64,000 nt of DNA, taken from the NCBI RefSeq assembly GCF_014189455.1, contig NZ_CP050299.1, positions 558,001-622,000 of the forward strand, written 5' to 3'. This DNA comes from Mesorhizobium huakuii (GTDB taxonomy: Bacteria; Pseudomonadota; Alphaproteobacteria; Rhizobiales; Rhizobiaceae). Positions within the stretch are counted from its first letter, which is position 1. Each line of letters begins with the position of its first letter. Below the pieces are notes generated by a model. It saw only the letters and a list, made by a program, of their open reading frames with translations, was not told the DNA's origin and did no database searches. Made by a program: the position numbers and the translations under genes. Positions 63,255-64,000 of the stretch are shown in pieces.

Positions 63255-64000
63255 CCACCAGCCCTCCGCCGTACCTGCAGCGCTATTTGGGAGCGCTGTC
63301 CGGCTGCGGGCTGGCTCCGCTACGCTTCGGCCGCTCGCGCGGCTGGACAGCCGCTTAAACAGCGGTGAGACAGGGCAACAGGCCTCGCGCGAGTACGAAT
63401 TCGAACGGCAAGCCGCTAAAAGGCATCCGAGAAAAAGGGCGTCCGGACCGGCTTGACGTCCAGATGCCGCCCGCCATGCAGAGATACTCTTTGGACAAAT
63501 AGCCTTGGAGCCGTCGCCCAGGGGACGATGTGCCGCTCCAACTCAACACCCCCAGAAAGCGCTCGCCGTGCGCAGCCAGAACCGGAGAGGAGCAGGAAGG
63601 TCCATTCTATCGCCAGCAGGCTTATCGGTTTTAGTGGCGAACGGCAACGTTGGCTCATGCATAGGCTTGCGGTTGTTCCTACTCAGTATCGGGCGGGCCT
63701 TCCATTTTGCGGCCGGCGGCGTCGCGCGGGGCCTAACGGCATCAGCATCAGCCAGACAGAAAATGGGAGCGCTTGGGCCTAAACTCAGTCCGTACATTAT
63801 CTCGTATGTGCTCACTGGCAACGTAAGGCCCGAGTCCACGGTCGTTCATCAAGTGGGAAGCCAAAGTCTCTCGCAGCCAGCCTAATACGGGCCAGCTCGA
63901 GCCGGCCCCCGTATTGGAAATGTCTGCGCGCCGACGAAGCTTTAGGAGGTTTGATCCGACACGCCCGTGCTTCATTCAGAGAATATTCAATATATAAGAA
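63255..64000. other. no recognised gene to the end of the window
   Basis: Short frames on both strands lack good starts and match nothing known. A small inverted repeat AGCGCT-N7-AGCGCT lies near 63270-63290. The last 20 bases carry the fifth AT-rich motif, so a gene probably starts just beyond the window. Confidence 0.45.
63980..63998. promoter_or_regulatory. AT-rich 19-bp motif, copy 5
   Basis: AGAATAT-TCAAT-ATATAAG at the window edge has the same AATAT-N5-ATAT architecture as the other four copies. Confidence 0.4.

Overview
The window looks like accessory DNA from a high-GC alphaproteobacterium of the Rhizobiales, most likely a Mesorhizobium-type rhizobium. The reasons are the ccoNOQP-ccoGHIS (fixNOQP-fixGHIS) layout with an FNR/FixK-type box, a groESL operon behind a CIRCE element, a VirB/VirD4-type conjugation system with VirC-like genes, and many decayed insertion sequences. 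Genus is inference; no rRNA or tRNA gene was seen.

Layout. 1-8.8 kb: a decayed hemerythrin gene, then the complete cbb3 oxidase and maturation genes (ccoG carries a one-base frameshift). 8.8-15.7 kb: a mix of a LacI-regulator tail, a GH127 glycosidase, a small globin-like protein coupled to a UbiM-type ubiquinone hydroxylase, a GGDEF-EAL protein, and fragments of MarR and TauE/SafE genes. 15.7-17.9 kb: groEL-groES on the minus strand. 18-20.6 kb: IS remnants (IS1182-like, IS110-like).

20.7-37.0 kb is the most interesting part. On the plus strand a tightly coupled operon encodes PEP mutase with the diagnostic EDK-x5-NS loop, a class I/II aminotransferase, a LicC/PntC-like cytidylyltransferase, a CDP-alcohol phosphatidyltransferase, a MocR-like PLP enzyme without a DNA-binding domain, a 24-codon ORF and two SAM methyltransferases. 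There is no phosphonopyruvate decarboxylase. The simplest reading is a route from PEP to phosphonopyruvate to phosphonoalanine, then CMP activation and transfer to a lipid: a phosphonolipid with an unusual head group, perhaps N-methylated. A divergent set follows: a Ugp-like ABC importer, a HpcH/HpaI aldolase and an alpha/beta hydrolase on the minus strand, then a LysR regulator, an aminotransferase and a phosphonopyruvate hydrolase (EDK-x5-TS loop, Thr118) on the plus strand. That trio matches the phosphonoalanine degradation set (palR-palB-palA) of Variovorax. Synthesis and breakdown of the same C-P compound therefore appear side by side.

37.0-38.5 kb: an ISAs1-family element with perfect 17-bp ends and a 10-bp target duplication, inserted in a remnant of a further aminotransferase gene. 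38.6-56.5 kb: a conjugative type IV secretion system, with a block of small secreted or lipoprotein genes on the minus strand and virB1-B2-B3-B4-(x)-B5-(x)-B7-B6-B8-B9-B10-B11-virD4 on the plus strand. 56.6-58.4 kb: two toxin-antitoxin pairs, GNAT/DUF1778 and HicAB. 58.6-63.3 kb: relaxase, MobC, a convincing oriT (inverted repeat followed by TATCTTG) and a ParA/VirC1-like plus RHH/VirC2-like pair. A 19-bp AT-rich, partly palindromic motif recurs in front of conjugation genes at five sites and may be a shared operator. Several genes carry single-base indels, mostly in homopolymer runs (ccoG, virB11, two small secreted protein genes, the IS transposase), so sequencing or assembly error should be excluded before calling them dead.
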